Translations under genes and position numbers: made by a program | Assembly: GCA_041395845.1 (NCBI GenBank) | Contig: JAWKZS010000001.1 | Location: forward strand, 248,001-312,000 | DNA length: 64,000 nt | Direction: 5' to 3' | Source: Ch67 sp041395845 | Lineage (GTDB): Bacteria; Pseudomonadota; Gammaproteobacteria; Pseudomonadales; Ketobacteraceae | Part shown: piece after piece, positions 25,324 through 34,243 of the stretch | How positions within the stretch are numbered: the stretch's first letter is position 1 | Layout: each line of letters begins with the position of its first letter | The notes under the pieces: model-generated | Database searches by the model: none | What the model was told of the DNA's origin: nothing | What the model saw: the letters and a program-made list of their open reading frames with translations, nothing else

Positions 25324-27024
25324 ATGACCCAGACACTGCGCCAGACCAGTTACCTGTGCGGACCCGCCTCTTCCCCGCTGCTGTACGAAACCATTGGCAA
25401 CTGCTTCGATCGCATTGCGGCGACGTTTCCCGAGCGCGAAGCCCTGGTGGTGCGCCACCAGAATATCCGCTGGACCTTCCGCGAATACCAGCACCAGATC
25501 AACCGGCTGGCCACCGGCCTGCTGAAACTCGGCGTGCAACCCGGCGATCGCGTCGGCATCTGGGCGCCCAACCGGGTCGAATGGTGCCTGACCCAGTTCG
25601 CCACCGCAAAAATCGGCGCGATCATGGTGTGCATCAATCCCGCCTATCGTCTGTATGAACTGGAATACGCACTCAATAAAGTGGAGTGCAAGGTGATCAT
25701 CACCGCCGAACAGTTCAAGACCAGCGAATACCTGAAGATGCTCAACGAACTGGCACCGGAACTCAAGCGCTGCGCGCCCGGCAAACTGGATGCCCATCGC
25801 CTGCCACACCTGAAAACCGTGATTCGCATGGGCACGGAAAAATCCGACGGCATGCTGAATTTCGATGACGTGTGCAGCATGGGTGGCGCCCATGAGCAGG
25901 AACGCCTGCAGGAACTGGCAGGACTGCTGCAACCGGATGACGCCATCAACATCCAGTTCACCAGCGGCACCACCGGCAATCCGAAAGGTGCGACGCTGAC
26001 CCATTTCAATATTCTCAACAACGGCTATCAGGTTGGCCAGGGCATGCGCTTCAGTGAACAGGATCGTCTGTGCATCCCGGTGCCCCTGTATCACTGTTTC
26101 GGCATGGTGATGGGCAATCTGGCCTGCCTCACCCACGGTGCCGCTGCGATTTTCCCCAATGACGGCTTTGATCCCGTGAGCGTGCTGGAAACCGTGCAGG
26201 CAGAGAAATGCACCGCGCTTCATGGTGTACCCACCATGTTCATCGCGGAACTGGACACAGCAGGATTTGACCAGTACGACCTGAGCAGTCTGCGCACCGG
26301 TATCATGGCGGGTGCCCCCTGCCCCATCGAAGTGATGAAGAAGGTCATCGACAAGATGCACATGTGCGACGTCACCATCATGTACGGACAGACCGAAACC
26401 AGTCCGGTCAACCACATGACGGCCATCGACGCACCGATCGAAAAACGCGTGGGCAGCGTCGGTAAAGTCGGGCCACATCAGGAAGTGAAAATCATCGACA
26501 GCGAAGGCCGCACCGTACCGATCGGTGAAAAAGGCGAACTGTGCTGCCGCGGTTATTCGGTGATGCAGGGTTACTGGAATGATCCGGAAAAAACCGCTGA
26601 AACCATCGACCAGGCACGCTGGCTGCATTCCGGTGATCTGGCGGTGATGGATGAAGAAGGCTACGTCAAAATTGTTGGTCGCCTGAAGGACATGATCATC
26701 CGCGGCGGTGAGAACGTCTATCCACGGGAAGTGGAAGAATTTCTCTACAGCCATCCGGCGATCCAGGAAGTGCAGGTGTTCGGCGTACCCGATGAAAAAT
26801 ACGGCGAGGAAATCTGCGCCTGGATTCAGTTGCGTCCCGGCCAGCACGCCACCGCCGACGATATCAAGGCGTACTGCAAGGACAAGATTACCCACTTCAA
26901 GGTACCGCGGGTGATCCGCTTTGTGGATGGCTTCCCGATGACCGTTACCGGCAAGATCCAGAAATTCCGCATGCGCGAAGCCATGGAAACCGAACTGCAA
27001 CAGAAACAGGGGGAGCCGGCCTGA
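25324..27024 (+). CDS. Medium/long-chain acyl-CoA synthetase, ACSF2-like
   Basis: A 566-residue adenylate-forming ligase. Motifs in order: FTSGTTGNPKG (about 217), the PLYHCFGMVMG core, MYGQTETSP, HSGDLAVMDEEGYVKIVGR and the catalytic MTVTGKIQKF near the C-terminus. The pattern resembles the ACSF2/FadK-like branch, which acts on medium-chain and branched acids. It is divergent from kstD across a shared operator, so it should be induced with it; activation of a steroid side chain acid is a good guess. Start at the ATG at 25324 fits GGGA 9 nt ahead. Confidence 0.85.
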   Translation: MTQTLRQTSYLCGPASSPLLYETIGNCFDRIAATFPEREALVVRHQNIRWTFREYQHQINRLATGLLKLGVQPGDRVGIWAPNRVEWCLTQFATAKIGAIMVCINPAYRLYELEYALNKVECKVIITAEQFKTSEYLKMLNELAPELKRCAPGKLDAHRLPHLKTVIRMGTEKSDGMLNFDDVCSMGGAHEQERLQELAGLLQPDDAINIQFTSGTTGNPKGATLTHFNILNNGYQVGQGMRFSEQDRLCIPVPLYHCFGMVMGNLACLTHGAAAIFPNDGFDPVSVLETVQAEKCTALHGVPTMFIAELDTAGFDQYDLSSLRTGIMAGAPCPIEVMKKVIDKMHMCDVTIMYGQTETSPVNHMTAIDAPIEKRVGSVGKVGPHQEVKIIDSEGRTVPIGEKGELCCRGYSVMQGYWNDPEKTAETIDQARWLHSGDLAVMDEEGYVKIVGRLKDMIIRGGENVYPREVEEFLYSHPAIQEVQVFGVPDEKYGEEICAWIQLRPGQHATADDIKAYCKDKITHFKVPRVIRFVDGFPMTVTGKIQKFRMREAMETELQQKQGEPA

Positions 27025-27058
27025 CCGGTACCCTCACAACAACGAGATGGCAGCACAG

Positions 27059-27082
27059 GGCCCTGGTGAATCCATCAGGGCC
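27059..27082 (+). terminator. Stem-loop after CoA ligase
   Basis: GGCCCTG and CAGGGCC form a 7-bp stem with a 10-nt loop, 35 bp after the ligase stop. It is not followed by a T-run; it may mark the end of the ligase message before the tetR promoter. Confidence 0.45.
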
Positions 27083-27096
27083 GGATAAATGCCGCA

Positions 27097-27121
27097 AATT
27101 TTGCACGAAAGCTGCACAATT
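27097..27121. promoter_or_regulatory. Shared steroid operator, copy 3 (tetR)
   Basis: AATTTTGCA and TGCACAATT are 7 bp apart, centred on 27109, about 107 bp ahead of the first TetR-family gene. It keeps the TGCA-N7-TGCA frame with one change per arm. Its position suggests autoregulation. Confidence 0.55.
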
Positions 27122-27227
27122 CGCTAACATAGGGCCGCTTTGCGGGGCTTTGCTGACATTTCTGCCCGCACCATCCGACTCTTTTCTTGCGCTGTGCGCA
27201 TTCTGCTTTTAGCTGAAAGGGAACCCA

Positions 27228-27944
27228 ATGACCATGACGAAGACCACCAGTTTCATGCAGGCCGGCACCCGGGCCAAATCCCGGCGGGGCCGCAATCCTT
27301 CCATCGACGTGGAAAAAATCGAAAATGCCGTGCGGGAAATCGGCCAGCAGGGCACGGAAATTTCCATGAAGGAAGTGGCCGATCACCTGGGCGTCAACGT
27401 CACGACCCTGTACCGCCACGTGGGTGGCATCGACGGTTTGCGTCGCATCCGCGCCTCGTTGTCCCGCGGAGATCTGGATACCCTGCCGCCCGCCAAGGGC
27501 CACACCTGGCAAAGCTGGATGCGGGTGCTGGCGGATTATTATCGCCGCGCCCTGCTGCAGCATCCGGATCTGCTCGACTTTGTACAGGCAGCGCTGGACC
27601 CGGATTTCGTCAATCTGGAACAGGAAGCCAGCATCCTGGTGAGTTTCGGTTTTGAACCGCGCGCCGCATTGATGGCCCACAGTTTCCTGATCACCACCAT
27701 CACCGGATACGTGCAGCAGGAGCTGCAGACCATCGAGGAAGCCCGCGCCGGTTACGCACCCTATTACGCGCGTCTGTTCCAGAATCTGGACAGCCAGCCC
27801 GAGCGGTTGCCGACCCTGAGTGCAGTCAACCTGAGCCAGAAGGATCTGGATCGCGATCTGAATTTCAAGGCGCTGGTGAGTTACGCCATCGCCGGTATTG
27901 GCTGCCAGAAAGGCGCACCGAAGGACGACAAGAAAACCCTTTGA
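27228..27944 (+). CDS. TetR-family regulator, first of two
   Basis: A 238-residue regulator. The N-terminal helix-turn-helix is seen at about 45-75 (MKEVADHLGVNVTTLYRHVGG), typical of TetR proteins but preceded by a 30-residue basic tail (RAKSRRGRNPS) that could help DNA contact. The C-terminal domain is unlike well-known ligand domains. AAAGGGAA lies ahead of the ATG. A copy of the shared operator lies upstream, so it is the best candidate for the protein that binds the TGCA-N7-TGCA sites; the second TetR gene is the alternative. Confidence 0.83.
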   Translation: MTMTKTTSFMQAGTRAKSRRGRNPSIDVEKIENAVREIGQQGTEISMKEVADHLGVNVTTLYRHVGGIDGLRRIRASLSRGDLDTLPPAKGHTWQSWMRVLADYYRRALLQHPDLLDFVQAALDPDFVNLEQEASILVSFGFEPRAALMAHSFLITTITGYVQQELQTIEEARAGYAPYYARLFQNLDSQPERLPTLSAVNLSQKDLDRDLNFKALVSYAIAGIGCQKGAPKDDKKTL

Positions 27945-27994
27945 AGTGATTGTCGTAACCCTTTTTCGTTTGCAACCTGATTAGCAGTGATTCC

Positions 27995-28720
27995 ATGACT
28001 TCGACCGCACGTGCATCCAATCGTCCCGCCAGCCTGTCGCGGGAAAAGATCGTCAAGGCAGCCTTTCAGCTTGCCAAGAAAGAACCGCTCAACGCGCTCA
28101 GCATGCGCAAACTGGCCACCAAGCTGAAAGTTACGCCGATGGCCATCTACAAATATTTCAGTGACAAGGATGAACTCACCGCTGCGGTTATCGATCTGCA
28201 GATGGAAGAAAGCAAACTGGTTCCCCATGAACTGGATGCGAGCGACTGGCGCACCTGGATTCGCGAATCGTTTCTGCGCATGTGGGACACCTATTACGAA
28301 GCACCGGGTATGGTGCTGTACATGAGCCATGCCACCGGCTTTGGGCCAGCAGTGCTGAACTGGCAGAACGAAGTGCTCAAGGTGCTGATCAATGCCGGCC
28401 TGACACCAAAACAGGCGCTGACGGCACACGCGGCCATGTCGGAACTGGCCACCGGCAGCAATATTCTGGTGCCGATCCGTCAGCAGGGTATCGAGCGGGT
28501 GTTTCCGTCCATCTGGTCGGATCTGAAAGCAGGCAAAGTGCCCGATCCGGCAGAGTTGAGCAACGGCAATGTATCCGTCGTCGATTATCCCTGGCTGGTG
28601 ATGTGTGGCATGGCGATGCTCGAAGACATGCAGGACAGCCGCAGCGCCTTCATTAACGAACTCGAACTGATTCTGGACAGCCTGGCGTTGCGCATCGACG
28701 CCAACAAACAACAAAAATAA
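27995..28720 (+). CDS. TetR-family regulator, second of two
   Basis: A 241-residue regulator. The helix-turn-helix is LSMRKLATKLKVTPMAIYKYFSDKDEL (about 33-59), and the C-terminal part carries a TetR_C-like helical domain. It starts 50 bp after the first TetR gene and is followed within 11 bp by an old-yellow-enzyme gene, so it is probably co-transcribed with both. It shares little sequence with its neighbour beyond the HTH, so the two probably answer different ligands. No operator is seen directly in front of it. Confidence 0.83.
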   Translation: MTSTARASNRPASLSREKIVKAAFQLAKKEPLNALSMRKLATKLKVTPMAIYKYFSDKDELTAAVIDLQMEESKLVPHELDASDWRTWIRESFLRMWDTYYEAPGMVLYMSHATGFGPAVLNWQNEVLKVLINAGLTPKQALTAHAAMSELATGSNILVPIRQQGIERVFPSIWSDLKAGKVPDPAELSNGNVSVVDYPWLVMCGMAMLEDMQDSRSAFINELELILDSLALRIDANKQQK

Positions 28721-28731
28721 CGAGGTTCCTT

Positions 28732-29985
28732 ATGAACACCCTGCTGGATAACTGTTTTGCACCGGCCCGCCTCAACGGGCTGACGCTGAAAAACCGCTTT
28801 ATCAAGGCAGGCACGTTCGAAGGCATGACCCGCGGCGGCCAGCCCTCGGCACGGCTGAAGGATTTTCATACCCGTATTGCCGCCGGCGGTGTCGCGATGA
28901 CCACCATTGGTTACTGTGCGGTGGAAGCCGATGGTCGCCTCAATGAAAACATGATGTACATGCACGAAGGCATCCGCCAGCCACTGACGGATCTGATCGA
29001 TGCGGTGCACGCGCTGGACTGCAAGGTGTCCGGCCAGATGGGGCACGGCGGCGGCTTTTCGAAAAACCGCGAACTGCAGCGCAAACGGCCCCTCGGCCCC
29101 AGCTTTGGCATCAACATGCTGGGCGTGGCCCAGGGCATGGTGTTCTGCGATGCGATGACCGAAGCGGATATTCGCGCCATGGTGCAGCACTATCACGACG
29201 CTGCGGTGTTCATGAAGTCCGTCGGCTTCGATGCGCTGGAAATCCATTTCGGTCACGGCTACGGTCTGTGCCAGTTCATCAGTCCGAAAACCAACAGGCG
29301 CACCGACCAGTACGGCGGCAGCCTGCACAATCGCATGCGAGTGCCGCTGATGGTGCTCGACGCGGTGCGCAAGGCCGTAGGCGACAGCTATCCCGTCATC
29401 GGCAAGATCAGTTTGACCGAAGGCGTGCGCGGCGGCCTGGATTATGGCGATGCCATCGTCATCAGCGAACTGCTGGACAAGGGTGGCATCGACGGCATCA
29501 TCACCAGCGGCGGCACCAGCACCATGAATCCCATGATCATGTTCCGGGGCGGCAATATTTTTCGCCCGCTGCTAAAGGCCGAACAGAATCCGCTGATGAA
29601 AGCGATGATCCTGCTGGCCGGCCCAGTGATGTTCAAGAACTACCCCTACGAAGAACTGTATTTTCTGGAACAGGCCAAGCGCATCCGCGAGCGCGTGCAG
29701 TGCAACATGATCTATATCGGCGGCGCCAGCACCAATGCCAGCTTCGCCACGCTCATGCAGCAGGGATTTGATTTCATCCAGCTGGGCCGCACTCTGTTAA
29801 GTGACCCGGATCTGCCACGCCTTGCAGCCCAGCAACGAAACTATCAAAGCCGCTGCATGCACTGCAATGAATGTGTGGCCACCATCGAACATGCTGACGG
29901 CATCCATTGCACGCACTTCGGTGAGCAGTTTGCCCAACCGGTCAAAGTGACCAGCGATAAAAAGATTGTTACCCAGCCGGTGTAA
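28732..29985 (+). CDS. NADH:flavin oxidoreductase, old yellow enzyme type, with Cys cluster
   Basis: A 417-residue TIM-barrel FMN enzyme. The N-terminus FAPARLNGLTLKNRFIKAGT, the HFGHGYGLCQFISPKTNRRTDQYGGS segment with its active-site His and Arg, and GRTLLSDPDLP are typical of the family. Near the C-terminus (about 376-394) there is a C-x2-C-x2-C-x11-C cluster, close to but not the same as the C-x2-C-x3-C-x11-C iron-sulfur motif of 2,4-dienoyl-CoA reductases. The NAD(P)-binding C-terminal half of those reductases is missing. It could reduce an enone of a steroid or acyl-CoA; AACGAGG is the binding site. Confidence 0.82.
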   Translation: MNTLLDNCFAPARLNGLTLKNRFIKAGTFEGMTRGGQPSARLKDFHTRIAAGGVAMTTIGYCAVEADGRLNENMMYMHEGIRQPLTDLIDAVHALDCKVSGQMGHGGGFSKNRELQRKRPLGPSFGINMLGVAQGMVFCDAMTEADIRAMVQHYHDAAVFMKSVGFDALEIHFGHGYGLCQFISPKTNRRTDQYGGSLHNRMRVPLMVLDAVRKAVGDSYPVIGKISLTEGVRGGLDYGDAIVISELLDKGGIDGIITSGGTSTMNPMIMFRGGNIFRPLLKAEQNPLMKAMILLAGPVMFKNYPYEELYFLEQAKRIRERVQCNMIYIGGASTNASFATLMQQGFDFIQLGRTLLSDPDLPRLAAQQRNYQSRCMHCNECVATIEHADGIHCTHFGEQFAQPVKVTSDKKIVTQPV

Positions 29986-30026
29986 TCACCGCGCTGGCTT
30001 TTGCGATTGACTTGAGGGAATCACAC

Positions 30027-30851
30027 ATGCAAGACCTGAACAACAAGGTGGCGGTCATCACTGGCGCCGGCAGCGGTATCGGCCGCGCGCTGGCCAGAGC
30101 CTTTGCCGCCGAAGGCTGCCACCTGGCCCTGGTGGACATCAGTGAAAAAGGCCTGGAAGACACGGTACTGCTGCTGCATCAATACCAGCGCAAGGTCACT
30201 ACTCACATTGCCAGCGTTTCCGATCGCGCCCGCATGGAGGCATTGCCCGCCGAAATCGAGCAGGCCCACGGCGCCATCCACCTGCTGTTCAACAATGCCG
30301 GCGTCACCATCAACAAGAGTTTCGAAGACAGCACGCTGCAGGATCTCGATTTCGTCATCAATATCAATCTGTATGGCGTGCTGTATGGCTGCTATTTCTT
30401 CCTGCCCTATCTGAAAAAGCAGGCGGAATCCCACATCATCAACACCTCGAGTCTGGCCGGCTTCATGGGTATGCCCAACCAGACCAGCTACTGCCTGTCG
30501 AAAGCCGCGGTGAAATCACTCAGCGAATCGTTGCGCGCGGAACTGGCGGTACACAATATTGGTGTCACCAGCATTCATCCTGGCACTATCCGCACCAACA
30601 TCCTGCGTTCGGCCGCCGGTAAATCCGGCACCAATCAGCAGTCCACGGAAAAGCTGGCCGGCCTGATGGAGCGGTTCGGCATGCCACCGGAGAAACTGGC
30701 AGCCAAGGTCGTGAGAGCGGTGAAGAAAAACCAGATGCAGATTCGCATCGGCTGGGATTCGTTCCTGGGTGACTGGCTGAAGCGTCTGTTTCCCCGCGGT
30801 GTGCACAAGCCGCTGCAGTGGGGATTCAAACGCTCGCTCAAACAGGGTTGA
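30027..30851 (+). CDS. Short-chain dehydrogenase/reductase
   Basis: A 274-residue classical SDR: TGAGSGIG at 12-19, NNAG near 92, and YCLSK supplying the Tyr and Lys near 158-162. The C-terminal extension (KKNQMQIRIGWDSFLGDWLKRLFP) is amphipathic and resembles SDRs associated with membranes or lipid droplets. It is 41 bp downstream of the old-yellow-enzyme gene and likely shares its message. The ATG at 30027 follows GAGGGA; an upstream TTG is less likely. It converges on the WS/DGAT gene. Confidence 0.82.
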   Translation: MQDLNNKVAVITGAGSGIGRALARAFAAEGCHLALVDISEKGLEDTVLLLHQYQRKVTTHIASVSDRARMEALPAEIEQAHGAIHLLFNNAGVTINKSFEDSTLQDLDFVININLYGVLYGCYFFLPYLKKQAESHIINTSSLAGFMGMPNQTSYCLSKAAVKSLSESLRAELAVHNIGVTSIHPGTIRTNILRSAAGKSGTNQQSTEKLAGLMERFGMPPEKLAAKVVRAVKKNQMQIRIGWDSFLGDWLKRLFPRGVHKPLQWGFKRSLKQG

Positions 30852-30862
30852 GCGAGCGCACG

Positions 30863-30895
30863 CTGGAGTAATCTGCTATTGGCAGACTACTCCAG
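30863..30895. terminator. Hairpin between convergent SDR and WS/DGAT genes
   Basis: CTGGAGTA and TACTCCAG plus inner TCTGC / GCAGA form a long stem with a 5-nt loop and one mismatch. It overlaps the last codons of the WS/DGAT gene. It lacks a T-run, so it may act with Rho or as a shared 3' end. Confidence 0.6.
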
Positions 30896-32323
30896 TGTCG
30901 CAGCGGATGCTTTGGCTGCACCGGCCTTTTCCACCACCGCTGCTTTCAGTTCGGCAAACGCCGGCTCGAACAGTCCCGCCAGTACGTCCACATCCGGTAC
31001 CTGATCCTGGTCCACGTGTATCGCAAAGCCCACGCAGTTCAGATAGCTGGCGAGGGAGATGTTGACCCCCACACCTTCCATTACCGGACCCAGCGGGTAC
31101 ATGGCTTCGATGCGGTTGCCTGCCAGATACAGCGGATGCTGCGGCCCCGGCACGTTGGAAATGATGGTGTTGTGGACCGGCGCCATGCGTTCCACCAGTC
31201 CCAGTGACGCGTAAAGGCGCACGGCCAAATTGAATGCACCCGGTGTATTGAATTCGGCCCAATCCCGCAGAATGGTGGCACCGATGGCATCGATATCCTG
31301 CTTGGCGTAAACGGTATCCTCGTGGATGAGACGCAGCCGTTCCAGCGGATCTTCGATATGGGTGCCGATGCACGCCCACATGCCGGACACCTGATTGTTC
31401 ACCTGCTGCATCTGATCGCGACTGCGCACCGAGATCGGCACCATGCTGATCAGGGATTTTTCCGGCAAGTCGCCATGCAGCTGCAGGTAGCGACGCAGCA
31501 CGCCCCCGCAGATCGTCAGCACCACATCATTCACCGTAGCGCCAGTGGCATCCTTGATGGCCTTGATTTCATTCAGCGGCAAGTGTGCAAACGCCACATC
31601 ACGATGCTTGCCAATACGATGATTGAAGCGGGTACGTGGCGCGGTCAACGGCAACGACGCGGTGGCTTCATGTTCGCCGCGATGGCGTCCCACAAAGGAA
31701 CGCACCCCAGAATAGGTTTCCTTGACCAGATTCACCAGGCGAGCCGTGGTTTTGACCCGGGAACGCAGCGCATGAAACACCAGTTCGGCATCACCGGGTA
31801 CCGCTTCCACCTGTGCTGGCGGCGCCCATTTGCGCTCGCGCACCTCAGCCACTTCATCAAACAGGTGACGCAGCAGCGCCGTACCAGACACGCCATCCAC
31901 CGCCGCATGATGCACCTTGATCACCATCGCCACACGCTGCTCTTCCAGCCCTTCCACCACCCAGGCTTCCCATAACGGGTAACGCCGATCCAGCGGCTTT
32001 TCCATGATGTCGCCGATCAGGTGTCCCAGTTGTGCCATTGAGCCCGGCGGCTGCAGGGTGTACTGACGCAGATGATTGAGAATCGAAAACTCACCGTCTT
32101 CGATCCACAGGGGATGATTCAGATTGAACGGCACCTGCACCAGTTTGCGCCTGAAGGCTGGTTCCCGGTTGACGCGGGATTCAATGCGTTCAGCGAGCGC
32201 TGAAAAGCGGTAACCATCGGGATTGCTGCGAGTATCGCAGATGATCACAAAGGCCACATGCATCTGCATGGTGGGCGTTTCAAGATAGAGAAAAGAGGCA
32301 TCGAGCCCGGACAGGCGTTCCAT
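30887..32323 (-). CDS. Wax ester synthase / diacylglycerol acyltransferase (WS/DGAT)
   Basis: A 478-residue bifunctional acyltransferase. The catalytic HHxxxDG motif is HHAAVDG at 138-144. The N-terminal LSGLDASFLYLETPTMQMHV and the later NVPGPQHPLYLAGNRI are family signatures. It makes triacylglycerols or wax esters from acyl-CoA for storage. It lies at the downstream end of the ring C/D operon after a terminator-like hairpin, so it may have its own promoter. Storage of excess acyl units, or acylation of a sterol hydroxyl, are both possible roles. Confidence 0.88.
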   Translation of the reverse strand: MERLSGLDASFLYLETPTMQMHVAFVIICDTRSNPDGYRFSALAERIESRVNREPAFRRKLVQVPFNLNHPLWIEDGEFSILNHLRQYTLQPPGSMAQLGHLIGDIMEKPLDRRYPLWEAWVVEGLEEQRVAMVIKVHHAAVDGVSGTALLRHLFDEVAEVRERKWAPPAQVEAVPGDAELVFHALRSRVKTTARLVNLVKETYSGVRSFVGRHRGEHEATASLPLTAPRTRFNHRIGKHRDVAFAHLPLNEIKAIKDATGATVNDVVLTICGGVLRRYLQLHGDLPEKSLISMVPISVRSRDQMQQVNNQVSGMWACIGTHIEDPLERLRLIHEDTVYAKQDIDAIGATILRDWAEFNTPGAFNLAVRLYASLGLVERMAPVHNTIISNVPGPQHPLYLAGNRIEAMYPLGPVMEGVGVNISLASYLNCVGFAIHVDQDQVPDVDVLAGLFEPAFAELKAAVVEKAGAAKASAATLE

Positions 32324-32344
32324 CACCGTTATTCCTGCAAAGAT

Positions 32345-32384
32345 AAATTGAAAACGGCAGACAGCGTGTGCACCGTCTGCCGTT
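32345..32384 (-). terminator. Probable terminator of ring C/D operon
   Basis: On the minus strand, AACGGCAGAC and GTCTGCCGTT form a perfect 10-bp stem with a 12-nt loop, followed by TTCAATTTATCTTT. It lies between the thiolase and the WS/DGAT gene and would end or weaken the long operon transcript. Confidence 0.65.
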
Positions 32385-32418
32385 GATGACTGCGTTTACT
32401 TTTCGCTTTTCGTCGTAT

Positions 32419-33621
32419 TCAGAATACTTCGAACAGGCCGGCTGCACCCATGCCGCCACCGATACACATGGTAATAACCACGTATTTCACGCCACGACGT
32501 TTGCCTTCCAGCAGGGCATGACCCACCATGCGGGCGCCACTCATGCCAAAGGGATGGCCGATGGCAATCGCGCCGCCGTTGACGTTCAGCTTGTCGTTAT
32601 CGATACCCAACTGATCGCGACAATAAATCACCTGACAGGCAAAGGCTTCGTTCAATTCCCACAGACCGATGTCATCCACTTTCAGGCCATGACGCTTGAG
32701 CAGCTTTGGCACCGCGAACACCGGACCGATGCCCATTTCATCCGCCTTGCAGCCGGCAACCGCCATGCCACGATAGGCGCCAAGCGGATTGAGGCCGAGC
32801 TTTGCTGCCAGCTTGCTGTCCATCAACAGGGATGCAGCGGCGCCATCAGACAGCTGTGATGCATTGCCGGCAGTGATGAATTTGCCCTGCTTCACCCACT
32901 GGCCATCCTTCCAGACTGGTTCGAGTTTCTGAAGACCTTCCAGCGTGGTGTCACCGCGATTGCACTCGTCCTGACTGATGGTGACAGTCTGGTAGGTGGT
33001 TTCGTTGGTTTCCTTGTTGAAGATGGCTTTCTGCACTGTCATCGGCACGATTTCACCGTCGAACACACCAGCCTGCTGTGCGGCGTAGGTACGCTGCTGG
33101 CTTTGCAGGGAATACAGATCCTGCACGTCGCGGGAAATGTTGTAACGCTCCGCCACGATCTCGGCGGTTTCGATCATCGGGATGTAGGCCGTGGGATCGA
33201 TCGCCGTCACCGTCTTCGACACATTGCGGTAGCTGTTTTTGTGCTTGTTCTGGGTAAGAGAAATAGACTCAACGCCACCAGCCACCGCCACATCATACTC
33301 GTTACAGATAATGCTTTTGGCGGCGGTGGCGATGGACATCAGGCCGGATGAGCACTGACGCTCGATGGCCATGCCTGCGGTGGTGTCAGGCAAGCCGCCA
33401 GCCACTGCGCACAGACGCCCCAGATTGTAAGCCTGGGTGCCCTGCTGGGCGGCTGCACCGAAAATGCAATCTTCTACCAGCGCGGGATCGATGCCGGCAT
33501 TGGCGACAACTGCTCGCACGACATGACCACCCAGGGCCGGTGCTTCGGTGTCGTTGAAGGCACCACGAAATGATTTGCCCAGCGCAGTGCGGGCGGTGGA
33601 AACGATGACGGCTTCGCGCAT
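32419..33621 (-). CDS. Acetyl-CoA acyltransferase (thiolase), FadA-type
   Basis: A 400-residue thiolase. The nucleophile is Cys90 in ERQCSSGLM; the GHPFGMSGAR motif and the second Cys in TMCIGGGMG are in place near the C-terminus. It cleaves a 3-ketoacyl-CoA to release acetyl- or propionyl-CoA. Unlike the FadA6-like thiolase at 38.7 kb, its closest pattern is the general degradative FadA/AtoB group. It is the last clear catabolic gene in the ring C/D operon; a conserved-core hairpin element lies 32 bp before its start. Confidence 0.86.
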   Translation of the reverse strand: MREAVIVSTARTALGKSFRGAFNDTEAPALGGHVVRAVVANAGIDPALVEDCIFGAAAQQGTQAYNLGRLCAVAGGLPDTTAGMAIERQCSSGLMSIATAAKSIICNEYDVAVAGGVESISLTQNKHKNSYRNVSKTVTAIDPTAYIPMIETAEIVAERYNISRDVQDLYSLQSQQRTYAAQQAGVFDGEIVPMTVQKAIFNKETNETTYQTVTISQDECNRGDTTLEGLQKLEPVWKDGQWVKQGKFITAGNASQLSDGAAASLLMDSKLAAKLGLNPLGAYRGMAVAGCKADEMGIGPVFAVPKLLKRHGLKVDDIGLWELNEAFACQVIYCRDQLGIDNDKLNVNGGAIAIGHPFGMSGARMVGHALLEGKRRGVKYVVITMCIGGGMGAAGLFEVF

Positions 33622-33652
33622 GACGATATTCCTGTTATGTAAATGCTGTCGT

Positions 33653-33762
33653 GTTCAGCAGGTGCTTGTGCACTTCTGGACACGCCGTTAACCCATCCAT
33701 GGGGGCTGCACAACGACATCCCTGTCGTTGAGCGTCCAGAAGTGCACAAGCACCTGCTGAAC
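33653..33762. repeat. Variable-stem hairpin element, copy 1
   Basis: A 60-bp core (33678-33737), bounded by GGAC and GTCC, sits between perfect 29-bp arms whose sequence is unique to this site. Inside the core are two hairpins: CCCAT/ATGGG and CAACGACA/TGTCGTTG. The core runs in plus orientation. It lies between the MaoC-like and thiolase genes. Confidence 0.85.
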
Positions 33763-33773
33763 GCTAGGCTTTT

Positions 33774-34235
33774 TTATTGAGCCGGAAAATAGCGGGAGAT
33801 CGTATCCACCACACAGGCGGGACGATCACTGCCTTCGATTTCAACGGTGACACGCACAGTCGATTGCACACCGCCTTTTACATTTTCCACGGCAACCAGT
33901 TCGCCGACACCGCGTACCCGCGAACCGACTTTTACCGGCGACGGAAAGCGCAGTTTATCGGCACCATAATTCACACCCATGCTGATACCCTGCACATCGA
34001 TGATTTCGGGCAGGAACATGTTCACCAGTGACAGCGTCAGATAGCCGTGGGCGATGGTGGCACCAAACGGGCCATCTTTGGCTTTTTCCGGGTCCACATG
34101 AATCCACTGGTGATCACCGGTGGCATCGGCAAACAGGTTGATACGCTCCTGCTCGATGGTGAGCCACTGGCTTTCGCCCAGGCGCTCACCGACGGCGGCT
34201 TCCAGTTCAAACGGGGTTTTGAATACTCGTGGCAT
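33774..34235 (-). CDS. MaoC-like (R)-enoyl-CoA hydratase
   Basis: A 153-residue single hot-dog protein. ADATGDHQWIHVDPEKA contains the catalytic Asp-His pair of hydratase-2 enzymes, and AHGYLTLSL is the second typical patch. It hydrates trans-2-enoyl-CoA to the (R)-3-hydroxy form. ATG at 34235 follows GAGGA; a GTG at 34247 overlaps the ipdF stop and is the alternative. Its place after ipdF suggests work on a ring C/D or propionate side-chain intermediate. Confidence 0.84.
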   Translation of the reverse strand: MPRVFKTPFELEAAVGERLGESQWLTIEQERINLFADATGDHQWIHVDPEKAKDGPFGATIAHGYLTLSLVNMFLPEIIDVQGISMGVNYGADKLRFPSPVKVGSRVRGVGELVAVENVKGGVQSTVRVTVEIEGSDRPACVVDTISRYFPAQ

Positions 34236-34243
34236 GGCAGTCC

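Noticed and set aside
25279..27000. A 573-codon minus-strand frame antisense to the CoA ligase
   Set aside because: Shadow of the ligase gene caused by codon bias; composition is not protein-like.
33653..33762. Integron attC site
   Set aside because: The elements have long inverted arms, but attC sites need conserved outer R boxes (RYYYAAC/GTTRRRY) and variable insides; here the inside is constant and the arms vary, and no integrase gene is present.
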